Part shown: piece after piece, positions 6,811 through 13,143 of the stretch
Layout: each line of letters starts with the position of its first letter
How positions within the stretch are numbered: position 1 is the stretch's first letter
DNA from: an uncultured Planctomycetaceae bacterium
Lineage (GTDB): Bacteria > Planctomycetota > Planctomycetia > Pirellulales > UBA1268
Assembly: GCA_937926325.1 (NCBI GenBank)
Contig: CALAZQ010000130.1
Coordinates: 1 to 13,143, forward strand
Direction: 5' to 3'
Length of the DNA stretch: 13,143 bases
The notes under the pieces: model-generated
Told to the model about the DNA's origin: nothing
Database searches by the model: none
The model's input: only the letters and a program-made list of their open reading frames with translations
Made by a program: the position numbers and the translations under genes

Positions 6811-8247
6811 ATGACACCGGAAAACCGCACGATTCCGCCAGTAGCCAGCCCGGCTCGCTCGGCTTGTGGGCTATTCGTGGCGGCGGTGCTGGCCGCAGTT
6901 CTCGCCAGCCCGGAGGCTGCCGTTGCGGCAGACTCCCTGCCGGCCGGCCGGGCCGGCAACTGGCAGGTGCTGACACGGTTTTCTGCCAGCGGCAGCCTGC
7001 GGGCCGCGGTGGCCGCCCCCATCCCGCCCGACGAAGAAACTCCGCCCGGGGAGACTGCAACGCTCGAGGTGGTGGAGCATGCCGTCGCGGTCAATGCAAC
7101 CCTGCAGTACGTCGAGCGGCCCGCCGCAGCCGCGGCGAGCGGGGTGGCTGGCCGAACCGTCGAGCGGCACTACGACAGGGCGGAAGCGGTCTTGCAGATC
7201 GATGACACGACCGTTCGGACGATCCTGCCGTCCGATGCGGAGGTGGTGCTGATCACTGCGGCGGACGGTCGCCTGCACCCCTGGCTGGCCGACGGCTTTG
7301 TTACCCGGGAAGAGCGGGACCTGCTCGCGCTGCCTTTTGATCCCGCCTGGCACGCTGCGGTCAGCCCGCCGGCGGCTGCCGCGGCGGGAACAACCTGGCC
7401 CCTCACCACCGACGGCCTGGCTGCGTTGCTCTGCATCGACACCGTCACCGGGGGCGAGGTGACCGCCACCGTCAAGCAGGCTGAAGCCGACCTGCTGACA
7501 GTCAGCCTCGCCGGTGAGGTCAGGGGGGCGGTGGATGGCGTCCCGACGGTGATCGATCTGTCGGCCAGCTACCGCTGGGATGCCAGCCAGTTGAGCGACA
7601 CCGGACTGATTGGCCTTGAGGCACAATTGCACGAGCGTCGGCAGGCCGGGCATATCACGCCCGGACTCGACATCGAGGCCACAGTCGAGATCACCCGCCG
7701 CCAAGCAGTTGCAGCGAGTGACGACAGCCGGCAGGCCCCGACAACGTTCGCGACCGCCTCCCGGCCTCCGCGGCGGGGCCCCGGTCAGCCCGGCAGCCTC
7801 TGGCTGAGCGACCCTCACGGCCGTTTCGATCTGGTGTACGACACCCGCTGGCGGGCGATCGAGCAGCAGACCGACCAGACGGTGCTGCGGCTGATCGACG
7901 AGGGCCGTCTGCTTGGTCAGGCCAGTATTATTCCGCTGCCTCCCACGGGTGACGCCCCCAGCCTCGCGGCCTTTCAACGCGATATCGAACGCTCCTTGAC
8001 GGGGCAGTTCAACCACCTCGTGTCGGCGGCTGAATCGAGGCGAAGCGACGGCACCCAGATTCTGCGGGTTGCGTCCGATGGCGAGGCCGATGGCCTGCCG
8101 TTTCGCTGGGTTCATTATCATGTGACCGGGGCGAATGGCGGTCAGGCGACCCTTTCGTTCATGGTCGAGTCGGGCCAGCTCGAGCGGTTCGGCGAGGCTG
8201 ACCAGCAGCTTGTTGACGGCTTTGCGGTCGCCGGGCTTGCGGACTGA
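6811..8247 (+). CDS. Secreted hypothetical protein
   Basis: I do not recognise this 478-residue protein. The ATG at 6811 is preceded by GAGGGA with short spacing and opens a clear Sec signal peptide (hydrophobic LFVAAVLAAVLA at 21-32, cleavage near AVA/AD at 37-41). The mature part is rich in alternating beta-like segments. Residues about 48-300 contain a region of the kind GTTWPLTTDGLAALL (193-207) and VTATVKQAEADLLTVSLAG. A Pro/Arg-rich linker lies at 305-335, and a separate C-terminal domain at 335-478 contains DLVYDTRWRAIEQ, LAAFQRDIERSL, LPFRWVHYHV and a final VDGFAVAGL. The last domain has the order of a PsbP/LpqN-like fold (strand plus W, long helix, beta hairpins), but that is a guess from pattern alone. 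The gene stands alone between two regulatory-looking regions. The opposite strand is also open across it, but lacks a ribosome binding site and any family motif. Confidence 0.75.
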   Translation: MTPENRTIPPVASPARSACGLFVAAVLAAVLASPEAAVAADSLPAGRAGNWQVLTRFSASGSLRAAVAAPIPPDEETPPGETATLEVVEHAVAVNATLQYVERPAAAAASGVAGRTVERHYDRAEAVLQIDDTTVRTILPSDAEVVLITAADGRLHPWLADGFVTREERDLLALPFDPAWHAAVSPPAAAAAGTTWPLTTDGLAALLCIDTVTGGEVTATVKQAEADLLTVSLAGEVRGAVDGVPTVIDLSASYRWDASQLSDTGLIGLEAQLHERRQAGHITPGLDIEATVEITRRQAVAASDDSRQAPTTFATASRPPRRGPGQPGSLWLSDPHGRFDLVYDTRWRAIEQQTDQTVLRLIDEGRLLGQASIIPLPPTGDAPSLAAFQRDIERSLTGQFNHLVSAAESRRSDGTQILRVASDGEADGLPFRWVHYHVTGANGGQATLSFMVESGQLERFGEADQQLVDGFAVAGLAD

Positions 8248-8296
8248 CCGCGGGCTGTCGGCAAACATAAAAACGGCGGAATAACCTCCCGACCGC

Positions 8297-8326
8297 TTGA
8301 CTGCCCCCCGCCCTGATTGAAATACT
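8297..8326 (+). promoter_or_regulatory. Promoter of the infC-rpmI-rplT-pheST cluster
   Basis: TTGACT (8297-8302, five of six to consensus) is followed after 18 bases by AATACT (8321-8326, four of six). It lies about 50 bases after the previous gene and upstream of a structured leader, as expected for a translation-factor operon. Transcription would start near 8333, leaving about 150 bases before the infC start. Confidence 0.5.
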
Positions 8327-8345
8327 GAGCGTTTTGCCAACAGCG

Positions 8346-8394
8346 TCGGGGTGTCCCCGGACGGCCGGTGCCTGCCTTCGGGTGCGGCCGGCCG
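8346..8394 (+). promoter_or_regulatory. Structured infC leader with two hairpins
   Basis: CGGGG/CCCCG (8347-8351 with 8355-8359) makes a short hairpin. Directly after it CGGCCGG (8362-8368) pairs perfectly with CCGGCCG (8388-8394), and inside this stem CC-TTCG-GG (8375-8382) forms a UUCG tetraloop. In other bacteria infC-rpmI-rplT leaders bind ribosomal protein L20 or end in an attenuator. By analogy this may be an autoregulatory site. There is no U-tract, so control of translation is more likely than termination. Confidence 0.4.
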
Positions 8395-8419
8395 ATGTGG
8401 TAGGAAAAGGAGTTGTGCC

Positions 8420-8458
8420 GTGGTGGAAGGTGCGTGGATGAGCCAGCCCGCCCGGTAA
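8420..8458 (+). CDS. Possible 12-codon upstream ORF in infC leader
   Basis: AAAAGGAG (8405-8412) is the best ribosome binding site in the leader, and GTG at 8420 is seven bases after it. The frame reads [12 protein letters not shown] and stops at TAA 8456-8458, 29 bases before the infC start. It could be a leader peptide that couples ribosome traffic to infC. It has no run of one amino acid, so classical attenuation is not indicated. Alternatively this site drives an N-terminally longer infC, whose frame is open from TTG 8413. Confidence 0.3.
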   Translation: MVEGAWMSQPAR

Positions 8459-8487
8459 CAGCTATCGCGGGTTTGGAGCATTTGGCC

Positions 8488-8988
8488 ATCGAGAAACAGC
8501 ACCGCATCAACGACCAGATTCGAATCTCACCGGTTCGAGTGATCACCTCCGAGGGTGAGCAACTGGGGATCATTCCCACCGACGAGGCATTGGCTCGCGC
8601 CCAGTCGACAGGGCTCGACCTTGTCGAGGTGGCCCCGAATGAGCGTCCGCCCGTCTGCCGAATCATGGACTTCGGCAAGTTCAAGTACCAGCAGAAGAAA
8701 AAACAACACAAGACCCACGTCCACCAGACCAAACTCAAGGAGATTCGCCTTCGGCCCAAAACCGGCGAGCACGACATCGAATTCAAAATCAACCAGGCCC
8801 GGGGCTTTCTAAGCCACAAGGACAAGGTGACCGTATCGGTGATCTTCCGGGGCCGGGAAATGGCTCACATCGATGAAGGGCAGCGGATCATGCGGCAGGT
8901 GATCGAACAACTCGAGGACATCAGCAAAGTCGAATCGTCACCCCAGCAGACCGGCCGCCGGCTGATCTGCACCCTGGCCCCGCGGTAG
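8488..8988 (+). CDS. infC: Translation initiation factor IF-3
   Basis: IF3 binds the 30S subunit, keeps 50S away and proofreads the start codon. The product has the IF3-N block ([48 protein letters not shown]) and, after a basic linker ([15 protein letters not shown]), the IF3-C block ([18 protein letters not shown] and the signature [16 protein letters not shown]). It ends at TAG 8988 with about 166 residues, a normal length. No ATG fits the N terminus. GGAG (8475-8478) lies nine bases before ATC 8488 and three before TTG 8482, both in frame. I chose ATC because of spacing and because infC is known to use AUU/AUC-type starts for autocontrol in other bacteria. TTG 8482 adds two residues and is a fair alternative. 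It is the first gene of the infC-rpmI-rplT-pheST cluster. Confidence 0.93.
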   Translation: MEKQHRINDQIRISPVRVITSEGEQLGIIPTDEALARAQSTGLDLVEVAPNERPPVCRIMDFGKFKYQQKKKQHKTHVHQTKLKEIRLRPKTGEHDIEFKINQARGFLSHKDKVTVSVIFRGREMAHIDEGQRIMRQVIEQLEDISKVESSPQQTGRRLICTLAPR

Positions 8989-9066
8989 CCGCTGCCCGCA
9001 ACCGATCCGAATGGTGATTCACGGGCCGAATGACCGAGACCACTCAGAAGAACAGAGGAGCAACCG

Positions 9067-9270
9067 ATGCCAAAGCAGAAGACTCACAAAGGAACCAAAA
9101 AGCGGTTCCGAATGACCGCCAACGGCAAAGTAAAACATCGCCGCAGCGGCACCAGCCATCTTCAGGTTCGGCTTTCCGCCAAGCGAAAGCGAAACCTGCG
9201 GGGAACCGGCGTGCTTGCCAAGTCAGACACGTCGAATATCGTTGAGGCCCTCGCCTCGTACAGCTACTGA
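9067..9270 (+). CDS. rpmI: 50S ribosomal protein bL35
   Basis: The 67-residue basic protein has the L35 landmarks: N-terminal MPKQKTHKGTKKRF, central GKVKHRRSG, and SAKRKRNLRGTGVLAKSD. L35 is a small late-assembling protein of the large subunit that lies near L20-proximal rRNA. Length is typical (about 65). The ATG is preceded by GAGGAG with six-base spacing, a strong site. It sits 78 bases after infC and 66 before rplT, the standard order in many phyla, and probably shares their mRNA. The fourth residue is Gln where Met is common (MPKMKTH), a mild difference. Confidence 0.96.
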   Translation: MPKQKTHKGTKKRFRMTANGKVKHRRSGTSHLQVRLSAKRKRNLRGTGVLAKSDTSNIVEALASYSY

Positions 9271-9336
9271 CCAAGGCCGCCACTTCCCCAGCCCTCCCCC
9301 TGACCAGCAGACCAAGCCCAGACCCCCGAGGATTCG

Positions 9337-9711
9337 ATGCGTACCAAAAATGTTGTCCCCCGACTGCGGGCGAAGAAGCGGCTGTTCAAGCGGGCCAAGG
9401 GTTCGGTCGGTGGGCGGAGCCGGTTGCTCCGAACAGCCAAAGAGTCGGTGATCAGGGCCGGTGTGTTTGCCCACCGCGACCGCCGTCGCCGCAAGCGTGA
9501 TTTCCGCCGGCTCTGGATCATCCGCATCAACGCGGCCTGCCGCGAGCGGGGCCTGCGGTACAGCCAGTTCATCGCTGGCCTGGAAAAGGTCGGCTGTGAA
9601 CTCGACCGGCGGACACTGGCGGAGATGGCCGTCCTCGACCCCACCGGTTTTGATGCCGTCGTCAGCCGGGTCCGGGAAGGCCTCGGCCTGCCGGAATCGG
9701 CCGTCGCCTGA
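9337..9711 (+). CDS. rplT: 50S ribosomal protein bL20
   Basis: The 124-residue protein shows the L20 pattern: a very basic extended N-terminal arm (about 1-60), the block [26 protein letters not shown] (46-71, seen as positions only here), and a globular C-terminal part with [11 protein letters not shown] and [16 protein letters not shown]20 is needed early in 50S assembly and in several bacteria represses its own operon by binding the mRNA leader, which makes the hairpins upstream of infC of interest. GAGGA lies four bases before the ATG. The usual GYYG/GYxGxRSR segment reads GSVGGRSR, so an aromatic residue is missing there. The N terminus, [15 protein letters not shown], also differs from the common MARVKRG form. 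Confidence 0.96.
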   Translation: MRTKNVVPRLRAKKRLFKRAKGSVGGRSRLLRTAKESVIRAGVFAHRDRRRRKRDFRRLWIIRINAACRERGLRYSQFIAGLEKVGCELDRRTLAEMAVLDPTGFDAVVSRVREGLGLPESAVA

Positions 9712-9713
9712 GC

Positions 9714-9737
9714 GGGCGGTTTTCTGAGACGCCCTTT
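9714..9737 (+). other. Weak hairpin in the rplT-pheS gap
   Basis: GGGCG (9714-9718) pairs with CGCCC (9730-9734) around an 11-base loop and is followed by TTT only. It could reduce read-through from the ribosomal protein genes into pheST, but the short stem and U-run make it weak. Confidence 0.2.
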
Positions 9738-9754
9738 GGAACGGTCCGCAACTC

Positions 9755-10792
9755 GTGTCGCACGTTTCACTCGAAGCCTTCGTTGCCGAACTCGATGAAC
9801 TGCGGACCGAAGCGGAGCGAAACCTCGCGGACGCCACGGATGCGGCAGCCCTCGAGACCGCGAGGGTCAGCCTGCTCGGCGCGAAAAGTGGCCGGCTGAA
9901 GCTCGCCCAACGGGGGCTGGGCCAGCTGGCGAAGGCCGACAAGCCGGCCGGTGGCAAGCACTTCAATGCTGTCAAGCAGGCCGTGGACGAGCTCTTCTCG
10001 GCTGCTCAAGCGCGGATTACCGCGGCGGCTGCCGGCCCCATCGCCGCCGCGATCGATGTCACCCTGCCGGGTGAGCCGATTCGGCTGGGGCGGGTCCATC
10101 CGCTCAGCCAGACGATCCGCCGGGTGGCGGCCATCATGGGGCATCTCGGCTTTGAGGTGGTCGACGGGCCTGAGGTCGAGGACCAATGGCACAACTTCGA
10201 GGCACTCGCCATTCCTGCTGAGCATCCCGCCAGAGACCCGCTCGACAACTTCTACCTGTCGGTCGCCTCCCATGCCGAACCGCTGCTGTTGCGGTCCCAG
10301 ACCAGCACCGTGCAGATCCGCGTGATGGAGCGGCGGAGTCCACCGCTGCGAATCGTCTCGCTGGGCCGGGTCTATCGTCCCGACACGGCCGATGCGACGC
10401 ACTATCCGATGTTCCATCAGGTGGAGGGCCTGCTGGTCGAACCGGGGATCACCATGGCACACCTCAAGAGTGTGCTGCGGTCCTTCGCCTCGAGCTTTCT
10501 CGGTGGTGACGTTCATGTGCGGTTTCGCCCGTCGTTCTTCCCCTTCACAGAGCCGAGCGTCGAGGTCGACATGGAGTGGAACGGCCGCTGGATCGAGATG
10601 GGTGGGGCCGGCATGGTTGACCCGGCTGTGCTCGAGGCCGTCGGCTACGATCCCGACGCGGTCAGTGGCTTCGCCTTCGGCCTCGGGGTGGAGCGAATTG
10701 CCGCCCGGCGGTTCGGGGTGGCGGACATCCGGGACTTCTACCGCAACGATGTCCGCTTCCTCGAGCAGTTCAGCGATCGGGGGCAGGCATGA
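9755..10792 (+). CDS. pheS: Phenylalanine--tRNA ligase subunit alpha
   Basis: PheS carries the catalytic site of the (alpha-beta)2 enzyme that charges tRNA-Phe. Residues 1-95 form the N-terminal coiled-coil arm that grips tRNA. The class II core follows, with [12 protein letters not shown] (157-168), [14 protein letters not shown] (178-191), motif 2 [22 protein letters not shown] (starts 204), [18 protein letters not shown] (256-273), [11 protein letters not shown] (283-293) and motif 3 [12 protein letters not shown] (305-316), then [14 protein letters not shown]. At 345 residues it is of usual length. The start GTG 9755 ([10 protein letters not shown]) gives a normal N terminus but has only a weak GGAACGG-like site upstream. 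Its TGA overlaps the ATG of pheT (ATGA at 10789-10792), which implies translational coupling. Confidence 0.96.
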   Translation: MSHVSLEAFVAELDELRTEAERNLADATDAAALETARVSLLGAKSGRLKLAQRGLGQLAKADKPAGGKHFNAVKQAVDELFSAAQARITAAAAGPIAAAIDVTLPGEPIRLGRVHPLSQTIRRVAAIMGHLGFEVVDGPEVEDQWHNFEALAIPAEHPARDPLDNFYLSVASHAEPLLLRSQTSTVQIRVMERRSPPLRIVSLGRVYRPDTADATHYPMFHQVEGLLVEPGITMAHLKSVLRSFASSFLGGDVHVRFRPSFFPFTEPSVEVDMEWNGRWIEMGGAGMVDPAVLEAVGYDPDAVSGFAFGLGVERIAARRFGVADIRDFYRNDVRFLEQFSDRGQA

Positions 10793-12876
10793 TCGTCTCA
10801 CTCGATTGGCTCGGGGACTACGTTGATCTGCCACCGGTTGACGAACTGACCGAGCGGCTGCTGCTGGCCGGCCTCAACCATGAGGCCACCGAGGCGGTCG
10901 GGGCCGATACGGCGGTCGATCTTGAAGTCACCAGCAACCGGCCCGACTGCCTCGGCCATATTGGCGTGGCCCGGGAGATCGCCGTTCTGTACAGCCGCCC
11001 GTTGCGGATTCCTGCGGCTGAACTCCCCGAAGCAGCAGCAAAGGCGGCAGTCGCGGTCGAGATCGAGGCGGGAGACATCTGCCCCTACTACTCAGCCCGG
11101 GTTATCCGCGGAGTGACCATCGGCCCGAGCCCCGACTGGCTCGTCCGTCGGCTGGCGACGGTCGGCATCGCCAGTGTCAACAACGTGGTCGACATCACCA
11201 ACTATGTGATGTTCGAGTGCGGCCAGCCGCTGCACGCCTTCGACCTGGCCCGGCTGGCCGGCCGGCGGATTGTCGTCCGCCGGGCCCGGAGCGGAGAGCC
11301 GTTTGTCGCCATCAATCACAAGCAATACGAACTCACCGATGAGATGTGCGTCATCGCCGACGGCTCGCGGCCGGTGGCACTCGCCGGTGTGATGGGCGGG
11401 GCCGACACCGAAATCACCCCGGCGACCACCGACGTGCTGCTCGAGTCGGCCCAGTTCGCGCCGCTGCCGGTCCGAACGGCGGCCCGCCGCCTGGTGCTCG
11501 GCAGTCCGTCGTCGTACCGGTTTGAGCGGGGGCCCGACCCGGCGGCCGTCGACTGGGCCAGCCGGCGGGCCACCGCCCTGATCCTGGAACTGGCCGGCGG
11601 TCAGCTGGACGGTCCGGTCGTCGAGACAGGACGGCTGGCCTGTCGGCCCGCCACGATCCGGCTGCGGCCGGCCCGGGTGGCGGAGGTACTGGGCGTGGCT
11701 GTGCCCTCCGAACGCCAGCGGGAGATTCTTCAACCACTCGGCTTTGTCGAGCAGCATGCGGGCGACGAAGCGACCGACTGGCTGGCCCCGACCTGGCGGC
11801 GCGACTGCTGGCGGGAAATCGATCTGGTCGAGGAGATCGCCCGGGTCGAAGGCTACGACCGGGTTCCTGAAGATGTGGCTATCGCGGCCCGGCCGGTGCA
11901 ACGGTCGGCCCGGGAGCGGCTGGCGCGAATGGTGGGCGAGGTCTGCGTTGCGGCCGGCTTCTGCGAGGCGATGACCCGCAGCGTCGTGGCCGAGCCGCTG
12001 GAGGCCTGGGGCAGCCCCTGGGGCAGAACTGCGGCACTGGTCTGTCGGCCACCGCTGGTCCGCGGGGCCGACCGGCTGCGGCGGACCCTGCTGCCGAGCC
12101 TTGCCGAGGCGCGGGCTGGCAGTCTGGCAGCGGGGGCGGCTCACGGCGACCTGTTCGAGATTGCCCGGGCCTACCTGCAGCGACCGGAGGCGTCCGGGGC
12201 GGCTGACTCACCGGTGGCAGAGCCACTGCTGCTGGCAGCGGTGACCGGGGGCGACTTCTTCAAGGCGAAGGGGCTGGCTGCTGCCGTCCTGCGACGACTT
12301 GGACTGCCCGAGTCGGCCGCAGCAGCCCTCGGCGATGGGCTGGGGCAGTCAGCCGCAGCGGCTGTCGGCTATCGGCCGCTCGGCAGTGATCTCTTTGCTG
12401 CCGGGCGGGCGGCTGAGATTGTGTTGTGCCGGCCCGAACTGCCTGAACGGCGAATTGGCGTGGTTGGTGAGTTGGCCGAGAACCTCTGCGAAGCCTCCGG
12501 CCTGACCGCTCCGGTGGCAGCGATTGAACTACGGCTCGATGGGCTCGAGTTTCTGGCCGATGCTGAGCCTGAGCGGCTGCCGCTCAGTGGTCTGCCGGCG
12601 ATCGACCGAGATATCAACCTGGTGGTCGCTGAGTCGGTGCCTTGGGCGGCGGTTGTGGCGGCCATTGAATCGGTCGGCTGCCGTGAGCTTGAGTCGATCG
12701 GGCTCGGTGACATTTGGCGGGATGCGGAACGGCTCGGCCCCGACAAGAAGAGCCTGGTTGTCTCCTTGCGGCTTCGGAGCCACGAGGCCACGCTGTCGGC
12801 GGACCAGGCCAACAGCCTCGTCGCCGACATGGTGACCGCCTGCACCCGGGCAACGGGTGGCGTGCTCCGCCGCTAG
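10789..12876 (+). CDS. pheT: Phenylalanine--tRNA ligase subunit beta, short form without OB-fold domain
   Basis: The beta subunit partners PheS and carries editing and tRNA-binding domains. Seen in order: B1 (1-70, [12 protein letters not shown] and [22 protein letters not shown]); B3/B4 editing domain (about 98-268, with [22 protein letters not shown] and ALAGVMGG); B5 (about 285-360, ending [19 protein letters not shown]); a catalytically inactive synthetase-like core (about 370-585); and C-terminal FDX-ACB domain B8 (about 598-695, [10 protein letters not shown] and [11 protein letters not shown]), which binds the tRNA anticodon region. At 695 residues it is about 100 shorter than E. coli PheT. 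The gap falls exactly where the EMAP/OB-type tRNA-binding domain B2 should sit, between [12 protein letters not shown] and [11 protein letters not shown]. The reading frame is smooth through this point, so it looks like a natural short form and not a frameshift. It is the last gene of the cluster. Confidence 0.95.
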   Translation: MIVSLDWLGDYVDLPPVDELTERLLLAGLNHEATEAVGADTAVDLEVTSNRPDCLGHIGVAREIAVLYSRPLRIPAAELPEAAAKAAVAVEIEAGDICPYYSARVIRGVTIGPSPDWLVRRLATVGIASVNNVVDITNYVMFECGQPLHAFDLARLAGRRIVVRRARSGEPFVAINHKQYELTDEMCVIADGSRPVALAGVMGGADTEITPATTDVLLESAQFAPLPVRTAARRLVLGSPSSYRFERGPDPAAVDWASRRATALILELAGGQLDGPVVETGRLACRPATIRLRPARVAEVLGVAVPSERQREILQPLGFVEQHAGDEATDWLAPTWRRDCWREIDLVEEIARVEGYDRVPEDVAIAARPVQRSARERLARMVGEVCVAAGFCEAMTRSVVAEPLEAWGSPWGRTAALVCRPPLVRGADRLRRTLLPSLAEARAGSLAAGAAHGDLFEIARAYLQRPEASGAADSPVAEPLLLAAVTGGDFFKAKGLAAAVLRRLGLPESAAAALGDGLGQSAAAAVGYRPLGSDLFAAGRAAEIVLCRPELPERRIGVVGELAENLCEASGLTAPVAAIELRLDGLEFLADAEPERLPLSGLPAIDRDINLVVAESVPWAAVVAAIESVGCRELESIGLGDIWRDAERLGPDKKSLVVSLRLRSHEATLSADQANSLVADMVTACTRATGGVLRR

Positions 12877-12900
12877 CCGGCCAATCTGTCTGCACTCCCC

Positions 12901-12917
12901 GGCGGCAGGATGCCGCC
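12901..12917. repeat. Solo hairpin at the head of the palindromic array
   Basis: GGCGGCA (12901-12907) pairs with TGCCGCC (12911-12917) around GGA. This is the same design (seven pairs ending CA/TG, loop GGA or CGA) as the inner stem of the units that follow. It lies 24 bases after the pheT stop and overlaps the start of unit 1. It may also serve as the transcript end of the pheT operon. Confidence 0.6.
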
Positions 12918-13014
12918 AATGAGCACCAGCGGACAGTCACGAACCTCGGCTTCGTGGCTGTTCGCCCCAAGGAAAGCCGGGCAGGATGCCCGGTCTTTCC
13001 GTAAAGCAGGCCGC
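12914..13014. repeat. Array unit 1 (divergent, long first hairpin)
   Basis: Its first hairpin spans 12929-12965: fifteen pairs (two G-U) around CCTCGGC, with arms GCGGACAGTCACGAA and TTCGTGGCTGTTCGC. The second spans 12971-13000: GGAAAG/CTTTCC outside, CCGGGCA/TGCCCGG inside, loop GGA, with T12994 bulged. Linkers match unit 2 closely. Confidence 0.75.
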
Positions 13015-13091
13015 CGCCAATCAGCACTAGCGGGCGGAGGCCCGCCAAGGAAAGGCCGACACGATGTCGGCGCTTTCCGTAAAGCAGCTGT
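13015..13091. repeat. Array unit 2
   Basis: The first hairpin is GCGGGC/GCCCGC around GGAG (13030-13045). The second spans 13049-13078: GGAAAG/CTTTCC outside, GCCGACA/TGTCGGC inside, loop CGA, with G13072 bulged in the same place as T12994 of unit 1. Confidence 0.8.
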
Positions 13092-13143
13092 CGCCAATCA
13101 GCACCAGCGGGCGGAGGCCCGCCAAGGAAAGGCCGACACGATG
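13092..13143. repeat. Array unit 3 (cut by window end)
   Basis: Fifty-two bases match unit 2 with a single change (CACCAG for CACTAG). The first hairpin (13107-13122) is complete and the second is cut after its loop at 13143, so the array continues to the right. Confidence 0.8.

Larger units (their letters stand above)
12901..13143. repeat. Tandem palindromic (two-hairpin) repeat array, continues past window
   Basis: Three units start at 12914, 13015 and 13092 with CGCCAATSAGCACYAGCGG. Each has a first hairpin beginning in AGCGG, the linker CCAAGGAAAG, a second hairpin ending CTTTCC, and the linker GTAAAGCAG. Unit 1 is 101 bases, unit 2 is 77, and unit 3 is cut by the window end after 52 bases with one mismatch to unit 2. 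The array holds no open frame of interest and no spacers of the CRISPR kind. It follows pheT directly. The family is not one I can name. Confidence 0.85.

Noticed and set aside
8413..8487. N-terminal extension of IF3 starting at TTG 8413
   Set aside because: The start would touch the ribosome binding site directly, and the extra 25 residues match nothing in IF3. The internal ATC or TTG gives the family's usual N terminus.
6871..8502. Minus-strand frame of 543 codons opposite the secreted hypothetical gene
   Set aside because: It would run through the infC promoter and leader, and has no signal, motif or ribosome binding site. The plus strand has a signal peptide and a usable start.
9767..12144. 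Minus-strand frames opposite pheS and pheT
   Set aside because: Both opposite genes have complete family motifs, and these frames show none.
12901..13143. CRISPR array
   Set aside because: The repeats are nearly contiguous, with no unique spacers of constant size. The variable parts are self-paired hairpin arms, and no cas gene is seen.

Overview
This is a GC-rich chromosomal window, most probably from a member of the Planctomycetota. The main lineage clues are a sigma-70 factor with extra N-terminal helix-turn-helix modules, secreted Ala/Pro-rich proteins of unknown family, and a structured palindromic repeat array between genes. The lineage is inferred from the look of the proteins, not from a database match. 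Apart from the tRNA and the end of the window, the content is chromosomal housekeeping, with no sign of phage, transposon or plasmid genes.

Layout. A tRNA-Leu(CAG) and cysK (O-acetylserine sulfhydrylase) lie on the minus strand at the left end. Diverging from cysK on the plus strand is a gene for a secreted protein with two tandem SurA/parvulin-like modules (1378-3309), then alaC, a class I/II aminotransferase very like E. coli AlaC (3419-4702). Converging on alaC is a minus-strand sigma-70 family factor (4738-6234) with three extra N-terminal DNA-binding-like modules and no recognisable region 3. A 576-base divergent intergenic region (6235-6810) follows. It holds a probable promoter for the sigma gene, an A/T palindrome and a three-copy 9-base repeat element. 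The next plus-strand gene (6811-8247) encodes a secreted protein I do not recognise.

The right third is the classical translation cluster infC-rpmI-rplT-pheS-pheT (8488-12876), all on the plus strand. It has a good sigma-70-like promoter, a structured leader with two hairpins, a possible 12-codon upstream ORF, and an infC start that must be non-canonical (ATC or TTG). pheS and pheT overlap by ATGA. The products are initiation factor IF3, ribosomal proteins bL35 and bL20, and the two subunits of phenylalanyl-tRNA synthetase. PheT lacks the usual OB-fold tRNA-binding domain.

After pheT, and running off the window, is a tandem array of about 77-101 base units. Each unit carries two hairpins. 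The arms differ between units while base pairing is kept, and the linkers are conserved. This array is the least explained element here and the best candidate for something undescribed.
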